Notes: generated from the letters alone by a model not told the origin. A DNA stretch of 42,443 nt from Rhodanobacter spathiphylli B39 (GCF_000264295.1 NZ_AJXT01000036.1:1-42443), one strand, 5' to 3'. Shown: positions 7,266 through 15,675, counted from the first letter of the stretch. Numbers and translations are program-made.

Positions 7266-8737
7266 GCCGTCCGATGAAGCACTTCCGCCTGACCGCGCTG
7301 GCCGCCGCGCTGATCGCCAGCGGCAACCTGTTCGCCGCCGACTTCCCGGCCACGCCGCCGGCACCGGGTCCGGCACCCACGCTGAGCGTACCCACGCCGT
7401 CGTCGCAGACGCTGGCCAACGGCCTGCAGGTGATCAGCGTGCGCCGCGCCGGCCTGCCGCTGGTCACCGCGCAGCTGGTGGTGCGCAGCGGCGGCGAGAT
7501 GGACCCGCCGACCCTGGCCGGCCTGGCTGACCTCACCGCCAACCTGCTGACCAAGGGCGCTGCCGGGAAGACCGCGCCGCAGATTGCCGCGGCGGCTGAA
7601 GCGCTGGGCGGCTCGCTCGGCGCCAGCGCCGGCTGGGACGAAAGCGCGGTGGGCATCACCGTGACCACGCCGAAAGTGCCGCAGGCGCTGCAACTGCTTT
7701 CCGAAGTGGTGCGCCAGCCGGACTTCAGCGAGGCCGAGCTGAAGCGCTCGAAGGCACAGGCGCTGGATGACCTGCACCTGATGCTGAGCCGGCCCACCAC
7801 GCTGGCCTCGTTCGCGGCCAGTCGCGGCGTGTACGGCGATGGCGCCTACGGCCATTCGCGCAGCGGCACGCCCGGCTCGATCCCGCGCATCACGCGGGCC
7901 AGCGTGCAGCAGTTGCACGCGGCGCTGTATCGCCCGGACAACGCGATGCTGATCCTCACCGGTGACATCACGCCGGCGCAGGCGCAGCAACTGGCGCAGG
8001 CCAGCTTCGGCGACTGGGCCAGGCCGGGCACGCCGCTGCCAGCGCGACCGACCGGCAGCCACGCCGGCCGGCTTCCCGCAGTGCTGCTGATCGACCAGCA
8101 CGGCGCCGGCCAGGCCGGCGTGGTCGCCGCGCATCCGGCGCCGTCGCGGGCCGATCGCGGCTACTACGTGGGCACGGTGGCCAATGCGGTGCTCGGTGGT
8201 TCGTACTCGGCGCGCCTCAACGAGGAGATCCGCATCAAGCGCGGCCTGTCCTACGGCGCCAACAGCCGCCTGATGCCGCTGCACGACGCCGGCATGTGGC
8301 TGGCCGCGGCGCAGACCAAGAACCCGTCCGCGCCCCAGGTGGTGGAGCTGATGCTGGGCGAGTTCAAGCGGCTCGGCGGCACGCGGGTTTCCGCCGACGA
8401 ACTGGCCGCGCGCAAGGCCACCCTGATCGGCGGCTACGGCCGCAGCCTGGAAACCACCGCCGGGCTGGCCAACGAAGTCGGCGACCTGGCCGTCTACGGC
8501 GTGCCGCTGGACGAGATCGGCAAGTACATCGCCCAGGTGCAGGCGGTGACCCCGAAGCAGATCGAGAAGTACGCCGACAAGTACCTCACTGCTGATGCCG
8601 GCACCGTGGTGGTGGTGGGCGACGCCTCGAAATTCGCCGCGGAGATCCGCAAGACGCACCCACAGGCGGTGCTGCTGGAGTCGACCGCGCTGGATCTGGA
8701 CAGCCCGACCCTGCAACCCGGCTCCGCCGCGAAATAG
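7262..8737 (+). CDS. M16 family protein lacking the zinc motif (non-catalytic partner)
   Basis: A 491-residue exported M16-fold protein, with a signal peptide ending about residue 25 (NLFAADF). At the place where active members have GxAHxxEH it reads GLADLTANLL, so both His ligands and the Glu are gone. The second-domain landmark YRPDNAMLILTGD and the NxxIRxxxGLSYG-type region (NEEIRIKRGLSYGANSRL) are intact. In this family the second copy often supplies the R-Y substrate-binding pair to the active subunit, as in mitochondrial processing peptidase-like heterodimers. A structural/regulatory partner of the preceding peptidase is therefore likely. Translationally coupled to it. Confidence 0.88.
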   Translation: MSRPMKHFRLTALAAALIASGNLFAADFPATPPAPGPAPTLSVPTPSSQTLANGLQVISVRRAGLPLVTAQLVVRSGGEMDPPTLAGLADLTANLLTKGAAGKTAPQIAAAAEALGGSLGASAGWDESAVGITVTTPKVPQALQLLSEVVRQPDFSEAELKRSKAQALDDLHLMLSRPTTLASFAASRGVYGDGAYGHSRSGTPGSIPRITRASVQQLHAALYRPDNAMLILTGDITPAQAQQLAQASFGDWARPGTPLPARPTGSHAGRLPAVLLIDQHGAGQAGVVAAHPAPSRADRGYYVGTVANAVLGGSYSARLNEEIRIKRGLSYGANSRLMPLHDAGMWLAAAQTKNPSAPQVVELMLGEFKRLGGTRVSADELAARKATLIGGYGRSLETTAGLANEVGDLAVYGVPLDEIGKYIAQVQAVTPKQIEKYADKYLTADAGTVVVVGDASKFAAEIRKTHPQAVLLESTALDLDSPTLQPGSAAK

Positions 8738-8773
8738 CCCTCGACACAGCCGTCTCAACCCGGCGTTCACCCG

Positions 8774-8799
8774 ACCCCGGCCATCGTGCCGGGGTTTTT
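8774..8799 (+). terminator. Intrinsic terminator after the M16 pair
   Basis: ACCCCGGC (8774-8781) pairs with GCCGGGGT (8788-8795) around a six-base loop, followed by a short T tract (8795-8799). It ends the M16 operon 37 bases after its stop codon. Confidence 0.88.
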
Positions 8800-8912
8800 C
8801 GTGCCTGGTGAAACACCGTGTTGCCGAGATCACCCGAATGGATGGGGCGGGAGGCGCGCGACGTTTGGTAAACTGTAAGGTACATTAATTCCTTCCACTC
8901 CCCGGAATTCCC

Positions 8913-9440
8913 ATGTCCCTCCGCACTCTTGCTCGTCACGCCCTCGCCCTCGGCCTGATTGCCGCCGCCGTGCCCGCCACGGCCGCCACCCGCATCGAGA
9001 TCCAGGGCGGGCGCAGCTACATGGACAGCTACGGCAGCCATGCCGCCTTCGTCGAGGCGGTGTTCCCGGCGCAACCGATCGGCGGCACCCGCTACAGCTG
9101 GTCGCCCGACGTGTCGCTGGGCTGGATCGATGGCCGCGACGTGCATCGTTACGACTACAGCTCCTACACCACCCGCCCTTCGGTGGCGCTGCTGGCCGCC
9201 GGTGTGCGCGTCCACCACGGTGACGCGGGCGACTGGTACCAGCCGCTGTTCGCCAGCTTTCAGGTGGCCGCCACCAACCATGCCACCCAGGCGCTGTCCA
9301 GCCACTACCAGTTCGTCAGCACGCTGGGTTGGCAGGCGAAACACTTCACCCTGGCGATCCGCCATGTCTCCAACGGCGGCCTGAGCGGACCGAACCGCGG
9401 CGAGACGATGGCGGTGGTCGGCGTGGCCTTCGATATCTGA
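8913..9440 (+). CDS. PagL-like lipid A 3-O-deacylase (acyloxyacyl hydrolase family)
   Basis: A 175-residue outer-membrane protein with a signal peptide to about residue 25 (ATAATR). The C-terminal block FTLAIRHVSNGGLSGPNRGE carries the PagL signature: His151 and Ser153 (HxS) with Glu164 as the third member. The C-terminus VVGVAFDI is an aromatic beta-barrel end. PagL removes the 3-O-linked acyl chain from lipid A in the outer leaflet and so lowers endotoxicity or adapts the membrane. The protein is monocistronic, between two hairpins, with a weak ribosome site (GGA). Symbol withheld because the rest of the sequence is divergent. Confidence 0.82.
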   Translation: MSLRTLARHALALGLIAAAVPATAATRIEIQGGRSYMDSYGSHAAFVEAVFPAQPIGGTRYSWSPDVSLGWIDGRDVHRYDYSSYTTRPSVALLAAGVRVHHGDAGDWYQPLFASFQVAATNHATQALSSHYQFVSTLGWQAKHFTLAIRHVSNGGLSGPNRGETMAVVGVAFDI

Positions 9441-9450
9441 ATCAACGGAA

Positions 9451-9480
9451 GCACGACGGCCCCGAACGGGGCCGTCGTGC
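9451..9480. terminator. Long perfect hairpin between convergent genes
   Basis: GCACGACGGCCCC (9451-9463) pairs perfectly with GGGGCCGTCGTGC (9468-9480) around GAAC. It sits between the convergent PagL-like and emrB genes, so it may terminate both, although neither side has a long T tract. Confidence 0.7.
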
Positions 9481-9506
9481 TGTTGCGGGTCGCCTGCGCG
9501 GTGAGC

Positions 9507-11033
9507 TCAGTGGCCGCCGGCGGCCGGTCCGGCCTTGGCACCGAACGGCGGCTTGGCCAGCCAGATCACCAGCACCAATCCCAGGAAGATCCAGCCCAGC
9601 GCATGGAACACCTCGTTGAACGCGATCTGGTAGCCCTGCTGGGTGATCATGTTGTTGATCAGGCTGCTGGCGCCCTGCGCGTCGCCGTGGCCGAGCTGGC
9701 TGATCGCTGCCTGTGAAGTGGGGTCGTAGGCGGTGATGTGTTCGGCCAGCTGCTCGTGGTGGCTTACCGCGCGGCGCTCCCACAGCAAGGTGGTGATCGA
9801 GGCCGAGAAGCTGCCGCCCAGCGTGCGCAGGAAGGTGGCCAGGCCCGATCCGGAGGCGATCTCGTTCTGCTGCAGGTCCGACAGCAGGATGGTCAGGATC
9901 GGCATGAAGAACAACGCCACGCCGAGGCCCTGCCACAGCTGCACCATCGCCACGTGGTAGAAATCGATGCCGATGAAGAAGTCCGAGCGCATGAAGCAGG
10001 TCATGCCCATCACCACGAACGCCACCGAGGCCAGCAGTCGCAGGTCGATCCGGCTGGCGTACTTGCCCACGAAGAAGGTCAGCAGCACCGGGATGACGCC
10101 CAGTGGGGCAGTGGCGTAACCGGCCCAGGTCGAGGTATAGCCCAGGTTGCGCTGCAGCCACAGCGGCACCAGCAGGCCGATCGAGAAGAACGCGGCGTAG
10201 GCCAGGATCAGCGCGATGGTGCCCGCGGTGAAATTGCGGTGGCGGAACAGTCGCAGGTCGACGATCGGGTCCTTGTCGGTCAGTTCCCAGATCAGGAAGA
10301 TCGCGATGCTGATCGCCGAGACGATGCTGGTGACGATGATGAAGGTGGAGTTGAACCAGTCCTCGTCGTTGCCCTTGTCCAGCACGATCTGCAACGCGCC
10401 GACGCCGATGATCAGGGTGATCAGGCCGACGTAGTCGATCTTCGGACGCTCGGTCTTCTCGACCTTGCCGCGCAGCTGGCTGGCCACCACCATGCTGGCG
10501 AAGATGCCGATCGGCACGTTGATGAAGAAGATCCACGGCCACGAATAGTTGTCGGTGATCCAGCCGCCCAGGATCGGCCCGGCGATCGGCGCCACCACCG
10601 TGACCATCGCCAGCAGCGCCAGCGCCATGCCGCGCTTGGCCGGCGGGTAGATGCCGATCAGCAGGCTCTGCGTGATCGGATACATCGGCCCGGCCACGGC
10701 TCCCTGCAGGGCGCGGAACAGGATCAGCATCTCCATGCTTTGCGAGACGCCGCAGAGAAACGAGGTCAGCGCGAACAGCAGGGTGCAGGCGGTGAACAGC
10801 CGCACTTCCCCGAAGCGTCGGGTGAGGAAGCCGGTCAGCGGCAGCGAGATCGCCATGCTCACCGCGAACGAGGTGATCACCCAGGTGCTCTGGTTGTTGC
10901 TGACGCCGAGGTTGCCGGCGATCGTCGGCAACGACACGTTGGCGATCGTGGTGTCCAGCACCTGCATGAAGGTCGCCAGCGACAGGCCGATCGTGCTCAG
11001 TGCCAGATTGGGTGGACGGAATTGGGTGGTCAT
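9507..11033 (-). CDS. emrB: DHA2 family multidrug MFS permease, EmrB-type
   Basis: A 508-residue inner-membrane drug:H+ antiporter with about 14 helices. The DHA2 signature in helix 1 reads VLDTTIANVSLPTI, motif A reads GFLTRRFGEVRLF, and the helix 5 motif C region is APIAGPILGGWITDNYSW. EmrB exports hydrophobic compounds through a tripartite complex with the periplasmic adaptor EmrA and an outer-membrane channel. It is the last gene of the marR-OMF-emrA-emrB unit and is separated from emrA by 143 bases containing a palindromic repeat pair. It converges with the PagL-like gene. Confidence 0.95.
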   Translation of the reverse strand: MTTQFRPPNLALSTIGLSLATFMQVLDTTIANVSLPTIAGNLGVSNNQSTWVITSFAVSMAISLPLTGFLTRRFGEVRLFTACTLLFALTSFLCGVSQSMEMLILFRALQGAVAGPMYPITQSLLIGIYPPAKRGMALALLAMVTVVAPIAGPILGGWITDNYSWPWIFFINVPIGIFASMVVASQLRGKVEKTERPKIDYVGLITLIIGVGALQIVLDKGNDEDWFNSTFIIVTSIVSAISIAIFLIWELTDKDPIVDLRLFRHRNFTAGTIALILAYAAFFSIGLLVPLWLQRNLGYTSTWAGYATAPLGVIPVLLTFFVGKYASRIDLRLLASVAFVVMGMTCFMRSDFFIGIDFYHVAMVQLWQGLGVALFFMPILTILLSDLQQNEIASGSGLATFLRTLGGSFSASITTLLWERRAVSHHEQLAEHITAYDPTSQAAISQLGHGDAQGASSLINNMITQQGYQIAFNEVFHALGWIFLGLVLVIWLAKPPFGAKAGPAAGGH

Positions 11034-11066
11034 CGGCGTCGGTCAGTGATGGGGCTTTTGCTTGCT

Positions 11067-11174
11067 CCTCCCCCTGCAGGCAGGGGGAGGTTGGAAGGGG
11101 GTGACGCTCTTGACCTTCCCTCAAGATCAAGAGCGAACCCCACCCCAACCCTCCCCCGCGAGCAGGGGAGGGGG
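11067..11174. repeat. Paired palindromic repeat between emrA and emrB
   Basis: Two units lie in opposite orientation. Unit 1 has a hairpin CCTCCCCCTGC/GCAGGGGGAGG (11067-11077/11080-11090), followed by TTGGAAGGGGGTGACGCTC to about 11113. Unit 2 (about 11121-11174) mirrors it, starting TCAAGATCAAGAGCGAACCC and ending in a hairpin around GCGAGC. The same unit recurs near 41386 and 42278. It resembles a REP/BIME element and may act as an intercistronic stability or attenuation element between emrA and emrB. Confidence 0.85.
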
Positions 11175-11176
11175 CT

Positions 11177-12376
11177 TCATTTTCCGCCAGCCATGTTGGC
11201 GTGGATGATCTGGTTGATCGTCGCGTCCGCGGTGACCAGCTGCCGTTTGTAGACGTCGGTGCTGAAGGCAGGCTGGGTCGGCGACTTCTGCGCCAGGGTC
11301 GGGCCGTTCTGGTCGTGCAGGTTCACGTCCACGGTCACCGACATGCCCAGTCGCAGCGGGTGCTTGTCCAGGGTGGCCGGATCGTCGAACACCACGCGCA
11401 CGGGAATGCGCTGCACGATCTTGATCCAGTTGCCGGTCGCGTTCTGCGCCGGCAGCAGCGAGAACGCGCTGCCGGTGCCGACGCCCAGGCTCTGCACCTT
11501 GCCCTTGTACTTCACCGAGCCGCCGTAGACGTCCGACTCGATCTCCACCGGCTGGCCGATGCGCATCTTCGTGAGCTGGGTTTCCTTGAAGTTCGCATCC
11601 ACCCACACGCCGTGCAGCGGCACCACCGCCATCAGCGCGGCACCCGGCTGCACGCGCTGACCGACCTGCACCGAGCGTTTGGCCACATAGCCGTCCACCG
11701 GTGCCACCAGGCTGGCGCGGGCGTCGTCCAGATAGGCCGCCCGCAACCTGGCTGCGGCAACCTGCACGTCCGGGTGCGAGGCGACCACGGTGTCGTCCAC
11801 CAGCACCTTGCTGGTCTGGTACTGCTGTTGCGAAGTGATCAGCGCGCTCTCCGCGGTGGTCAGCGCGTCGCTGGCGTGCGCCAGTTCCTCGGCCGAGATC
11901 GCCCCGGACTTGGCCAGCGCCACGCGGCGCTTGTAGTCGGCGCGGGCCTTGTCGACCGCGGTCTTGCGCGCGGCCACGTCGGCCTGGGCGCCGTTCACGC
12001 TGGAATACAGGCCGCGCACCTTGCGCACGGTGTTGGCCAGGTTGGCCTTCGCCTCGGCCAGCGCCACGTCGGCATCGCTGGGATCGAGTTGCACCAGCAC
12101 GTCGCCGGCGTGCACCAGGTCGCCGTCGTCGGCGCCGATGCTGACCACGGTGCCGGGCACCTGCGGGGTGATCTGCACCACGTTGCCGTTGACGTAGGCG
12201 TCGTCGGTGCCTTCGTACCAGCGGCCATCGAGGAAGTACCACAGCGCCCAGGCGATGATGCCGAGCAGCACCACCAGGCCGAGCAGGCGCAGCATGAAGC
12301 CGCGCGGATTCTTTTTCGGAGCGGCGGGAGTCGTGGCGGCCGTGCTATCGGCCGGAGTGGAAGTCGGGCTGGACAT
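11177..12376 (-). CDS. emrA: EmrA-type HlyD family membrane fusion protein
   Basis: A 399-residue periplasmic adaptor with one N-terminal membrane anchor (about residues 29-49) after a Thr/Pro/Ala-rich cytoplasmic lead. The YEGTDDAYVNGN motif follows, then a lipoyl half (VVSIGADDGDLVHAGDVLV), a coiled-coil hairpin (about 95-200) and the second lipoyl/beta-barrel part (LVAPVDGYVAKRSVQVGQRV). It links EmrB to the outer-membrane factor. The start is ten bases downstream of the OMF stop codon, consistent with one transcript. The C-terminal 40 residues (FSTDVYKRQLVTADATINQI) are of the EmrA type. Confidence 0.94.
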   Translation of the reverse strand: MSSPTSTPADSTAATTPAAPKKNPRGFMLRLLGLVVLLGIIAWALWYFLDGRWYEGTDDAYVNGNVVQITPQVPGTVVSIGADDGDLVHAGDVLVQLDPSDADVALAEAKANLANTVRKVRGLYSSVNGAQADVAARKTAVDKARADYKRRVALAKSGAISAEELAHASDALTTAESALITSQQQYQTSKVLVDDTVVASHPDVQVAAARLRAAYLDDARASLVAPVDGYVAKRSVQVGQRVQPGAALMAVVPLHGVWVDANFKETQLTKMRIGQPVEIESDVYGGSVKYKGKVQSLGVGTGSAFSLLPAQNATGNWIKIVQRIPVRVVFDDPATLDKHPLRLGMSVTVDVNLHDQNGPTLAQKSPTQPAFSTDVYKRQLVTADATINQIIHANMAGGK

Positions 12377-12385
12377 GGGGCTGCC

Positions 12386-13852
12386 TCAGGAACGTGGGAT
12401 GGGGGAAGAAGAGGAGGGAGCGGGCGCGTCGGCCTGCGGCTGGAAGCCACCGCCGAGCGCCTCGATCAGCTGTACGGAAAGGTCGACCTGCTGCGCTTCC
12501 AGCGCGGCCACGCCGCGGTTGGCCGTCAGCAATTGCTGGCGCACCACGAGCGCTTCGAGATAGCTGCCGATGCCGGCCTGGTAACGCTGCTCGGCCAGCT
12601 GCCAGGCCTGCCGCGCCGCGGTCTGCGCCCGCCGCTGCGCGTCCAGCTGCAGTTGCACGGCATGCGCGGCGGAGAGTTCGTCGGCCACCTCGTTCAGTGC
12701 GCCGACCAGGGTCTGGTTGTACTGCGCCACGGCCAGGTCGTACTGCGCATCCTTGCCGGAAAGGTTGGCGCGCAGGCGGCCGCCGTCGAAGATCGGCAGG
12801 CTCAGCGTCGGGCCGAACTGGTAGAAGCGCGCGGGCAGGGTGAACGGATTGCCGCCACCCAGCGTGATCACGCCGGCCATCGCGCCCAGGCTGATGTTGG
12901 GCAGGAACTCGGTCTTCGCGGCCTTGATGTCCTTGCCGGCCGCCTCGACCCGCCAGCGCGCGGCGACCAGGTCGGCGCGGTGGCCGAGCAGGTCCAGCGG
13001 CAGGTTGTCGGGCACCGCGAGCTGGGCCGGGGTGAGCAGGTGCGGGCGGTGGATCTGCAGGCCGCGATCCGGGCCCTTGCCCAGCAGCACCGACAGCGAG
13101 GAACGGGCGGCGTCCACCGCGCGATCGGCCAGTGCGGCATCCTGCTGCGCCACGGCCACTTCGCCATCGGACTGCTTCAGCGCGATCTGGTTGTCGATGC
13201 CGGCGGCGACCCGCTGGCTGGTCAGCCTGCGGGCCTGGTTGGCGCGTTCCAGCTCGCCCCGGGCCAGATCCTGCTGGGTGAACGCATAGCCGAGCTGCGC
13301 ATACGCGCGCGCCACGTTGCCGGACAGCTCGATGCGCGCGGCGCGGGCGTCGATCTCGGCGGCGCGGGCGGAACCCAGCGCGGCTTCCCACGCGGCGCGC
13401 TTGCCGCCCCACAGGTCGATGCCCCACTTGAAGCTCACGTCGGCGTACTTGGCCAGCGCGAAATGGCCGCCACCGGCATCCGCCGGCATCAGCGTGGTGG
13501 GGATGCGCGCGCCGGATACGCTGGCGCCGGCGTTGATCTCCGGCTTGCGCGCCGCGTCGGCAATCCCGGCCTCGGCCTGGGCCGCGCGGGCGCGCGCATC
13601 GGCCACGCCAAGGCCGGGATTGTCGTGCAGCGCCTCATCGATCAGTGCATCCAGCTGGCTGTCGCCCAGCGCGTGCCACCAGTCCTGCGCGGGCCATGCG
13701 GCCGGCGTCAGGTCCAGCCGCGCGAGGCTGCGCCCGGCTTTCAGCGAGGTGGCGTCGATGGGCGTGCCGTCCGGCTGCAGGCCGCCGCTGCTGGCGCAGC
13801 CGGCCAATGCCAGGGTCAGGGCGGTCGCAGCCGCCAGTAGGTGCAGACGCAT
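12386..13852 (-). CDS. Outer-membrane efflux lipoprotein (NodT/OprM family)
   Basis: A 488-residue outer-membrane factor with lipobox LAGC (Cys19). It contains two copies of the TolC-like repeat: a first OEP half around residues 60-250 (WWHALGDSQLDALIDEALHD) and a second around 275-465 (DLLGHRADLVAARWRVEAAG, then GPTLSLPIFDGGRLRANL). It forms the trimeric exit duct of the EmrAB pump. It lies between marR and emrA on the same strand with short gaps (38 and 9 bases), so regulator and pump form one operon. A Ser/Pro-rich C-terminal tail is slightly unusual. Confidence 0.93.
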   Translation of the reverse strand: MRLHLLAAATALTLALAGCASSGGLQPDGTPIDATSLKAGRSLARLDLTPAAWPAQDWWHALGDSQLDALIDEALHDNPGLGVADARARAAQAEAGIADAARKPEINAGASVSGARIPTTLMPADAGGGHFALAKYADVSFKWGIDLWGGKRAAWEAALGSARAAEIDARAARIELSGNVARAYAQLGYAFTQQDLARGELERANQARRLTSQRVAAGIDNQIALKQSDGEVAVAQQDAALADRAVDAARSSLSVLLGKGPDRGLQIHRPHLLTPAQLAVPDNLPLDLLGHRADLVAARWRVEAAGKDIKAAKTEFLPNISLGAMAGVITLGGGNPFTLPARFYQFGPTLSLPIFDGGRLRANLSGKDAQYDLAVAQYNQTLVGALNEVADELSAAHAVQLQLDAQRRAQTAARQAWQLAEQRYQAGIGSYLEALVVRQQLLTANRGVAALEAQQVDLSVQLIEALGGGFQPQADAPAPSSSSPIPRS

Positions 13853-13890
13853 GGGTGGAAGTCCGGGGAGGAGGGGGGATGGGGGAGGGA

Positions 13891-14370
13891 TCAGTTCTTG
13901 TCGCGAAGCGCGCTCAGCACGCGCCCCAGGTAGTCATGCAACCGGGCCTGCTCGGTCGACGTCATCGAACGCTGCGCCGCCGCCATCACCCGCTCGCTGC
14001 ACAACGAGGCGGAGTTCTGCCAGACCGCGTTGCCGGCACTGGTCAGCTCGATGCGCAGGGCGCGGCGGTCCTGTGCGTGCGGCGTGCGGCGCAGCAGGCC
14101 CTTGCGTTCGAGCTGGTCGAGCTGGCGCGTCATTGCGCCACCGTCGAGCTCCACCGCCCGAGCCAGCTCGGTGGCCGACACCGCGCCCAGCTGATGGGCC
14201 TTCTTCAGGATCAGGAACTGGGTGAAGCTCAGGTCCAGATCCTGCTTGGCCAGCTCGGCCTCGACCGCACGCACGATTTCGGCGCGCACCATGTTCAGCA
14301 GCATGCCCAGGCTCGGCGGGTGTGCCGGGTCGCCTGGGGTCGAGTGCAAAAGCGGGGCTTCGGTCTTCAT
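13891..14370 (-). CDS. MarR family regulator of the EmrAB pump
   Basis: A MarR-type winged-helix repressor of 159 residues from the ATG at 14370. The recognition region is VSATELARAVELDGGAMTRQ, followed by the wing LLRRTPHAQDRRALRIEL with the conserved DRR. An upstream in-frame ATG at 14379 lies inside the -10 box, so it cannot be used from that promoter; the ATG at 14370 falls about where transcription should begin. The gene heads the emr operon and, like EmrR/MprA, probably represses it until a drug-like ligand binds. A MarR-type operator overlaps its own promoter, consistent with autorepression. Confidence 0.9.
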   Translation of the reverse strand: MKTEAPLLHSTPGDPAHPPSLGMLLNMVRAEIVRAVEAELAKQDLDLSFTQFLILKKAHQLGAVSATELARAVELDGGAMTRQLDQLERKGLLRRTPHAQDRRALRIELTSAGNAVWQNSASLCSERVMAAAQRSMTSTEQARLHDYLGRVLSALRDKN

Positions 14371-14377
14371 GCCGCGC

Positions 14378-14405
14378 ATTCTATTGCCAAAACTATAGTT
14401 GTCAA
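14378..14405 (-). promoter_or_regulatory. marR-emr promoter with overlapping MarR operator
   Basis: On the reverse strand, TTGACA (14405-14400) and TAGAAT (14383-14378) are 16 bases apart. The spacer holds the palindrome AACTATAGTT, and TTGNCAA elements lie at both ends (TTGCCAA at 14384-14390 and TTGTCAA at 14399-14405, forward-strand reading). This arrangement suits a MarR dimer blocking RNA polymerase. Predicted initiation is at about 14371, next to the ATG at 14370, which suggests a leaderless transcript. Confidence 0.7.
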
Positions 14406-14441
14406 GGCAAATATGTCTGCGTCGATGCTTGCACGGGCAAA

Positions 14442-14711
14442 TTACGCTCGAACGCCGCCCCCGCCCAGTTCCGCCAGTTCGTCGGCCAGCCAGGCCCGCA
14501 AGGCGGGATCGCGCAATTCGAACAGGTCGAACACGCCCAGCGCCCGCAGGGTGGGCAACTGGGCCAGCAACCGCGGTTCGACTTCGCGGCGCAGGGTTTC
14601 GGGGGTGGCGGGGTCGAGCATCAGCTGCGCCGCGGCGACGAAGGTGACGCAGGCCTCGTTGGCGTCGAGCGTGGGCCGGGTTCGCAGCAAGGTGGGGGTA
14701 TTCACGGGCAT
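14442..14711 (-). CDS. Small protein of unknown function
   Basis: An 89-residue soluble, acidic, Leu/Ala-rich protein with a good ribosome site (GGAGGAAACCG before the ATG at 14711), so it is probably real. I recognise no domain. The sequence from NEACVTFVAAAQLM to FELRDPALRAWLADELAELG looks helical, with one Cys. It lies upstream of the marR promoter on the same strand and divergent from the AraC gene. It may be part of neither unit. Confidence 0.6.
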   Translation of the reverse strand: MPVNTPTLLRTRPTLDANEACVTFVAAAQLMLDPATPETLRREVEPRLLAQLPTLRALGVFDLFELRDPALRAWLADELAELGGGGVRA

Positions 14712-14862
14712 CGGTTTCCTCCGGGATCAGATGGAAGACGTTTCTGCCGGCAGGGAATGGACAGAGCGCCAGAGGGACGTGCTGGATGGGTCGAACCAGT
14801 GTAGTTTTCCGCCCGCCTGGCCTGATAACGTGAATAAGTCAAAAAGTGTCGAGAACCCGCCA

Positions 14863-15660
14863 ATGGGACACCAGGAACAATTTCTGCGCATCGAGCGGGC
14901 GGACGGCCCGGGCCTGATTGCCTTCGTCGTGAAGGACCTGGCGCCGGAACGGGAGAGCGTGTGGCACCGCCACCTGCGCGGCCAGTTCATGTACGTGGAA
15001 AGTGGCCTGGTATGCGTCCGCACCCGGCTCGGCCTGTGGACGCTGACGCCGCATCGGGTCGGCTGGATGCCGCCGGGCGAGGAACACACCGTCAGCGTGA
15101 TCCAGAGCACCCAAGGTTGGGGCGTGTTCGTGGCGCCACAGGCCGCCGTCGGCATGCCGGACGAGCCCAGCGTGCTGGGCGCCAACGAGCTGATGCGGGC
15201 ACTGGTGCATCGCGCCTCCGCCTGGGCCGACAGCGATCGGTTGGACGACGGGCAGCAACGCATCATGGACGTGCTGATGGACGAGATGCGCCGCGCGCGG
15301 ATCGCCGATCATCCGCTGCACCTGCCGATGCCGGATGACCGGCGCCTGCTGCGCATCTCGCGCAAGCTGCTGGCCGAGCCGCACGACAACCGCAGCCTGG
15401 AGGCCTGGGCCGACTGGGCCGGGCTTTCGGCGCGCAGCCTGAGCCGGCTCTTTCGCAGCGAAACCGGCTGCAGCTTCGCCCAGTGGCGACAGCAGGCCCG
15501 GCTCAGCCGGGCGCTGGAGCGCCTGGCCGCCGGCGAGCAGGTGGGCGAGGTCGCCGATGCGCTGGGCTACGTCAGCGTCAGCGCCTTCGTGGCCATGTTC
15601 CGGCGCCAGTTCGGGCGGCCGCCGGCACGCTACTTCGCCCAGCGCTCCGCTCCGGTGTGA
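14863..15660 (+). CDS. AraC family regulator with N-terminal cupin sensor
   Basis: A 265-residue regulator. The N-terminal half is a cupin-like effector domain (ESVWHRHLRGQFMYVESGLV and WMPPGEEHTV, residues about 27-75), as in NimR-type AraC proteins that respond to small molecules. The C-terminal double HTH spans about 165-260 (LEAWADWAGLSARSLSRLF and VGEVADALGYVSVSAFVAMF), ending FGRPPARYF. The long open frame reaching back to 13645 is antisense to other genes and was not used. The GTG at 14830 is a possible alternative start. No target is certain; the divergent small gene or the thiosulfate cassette downstream are candidates. Confidence 0.87.
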   Translation: MGHQEQFLRIERADGPGLIAFVVKDLAPERESVWHRHLRGQFMYVESGLVCVRTRLGLWTLTPHRVGWMPPGEEHTVSVIQSTQGWGVFVAPQAAVGMPDEPSVLGANELMRALVHRASAWADSDRLDDGQQRIMDVLMDEMRRARIADHPLHLPMPDDRRLLRISRKLLAEPHDNRSLEAWADWAGLSARSLSRLFRSETGCSFAQWRQQARLSRALERLAAGEQVGEVADALGYVSVSAFVAMFRRQFGRPPARYFAQRSAPV

Positions 15661-15675
15661 TGGGCCTGGCGGGCA

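Noticed and set aside
11067..11174. Reading the repeated GC-rich hairpins as a CRISPR array
   Set aside because: The units are inverted rather than direct, spacers are not regular and no cas gene is present.
11201..13840. An 879-codon forward frame across the emr genes
   Set aside because: Antisense to emrA and the outer-membrane factor, both of which have clear families; low-complexity His/Arg/Gly composition.
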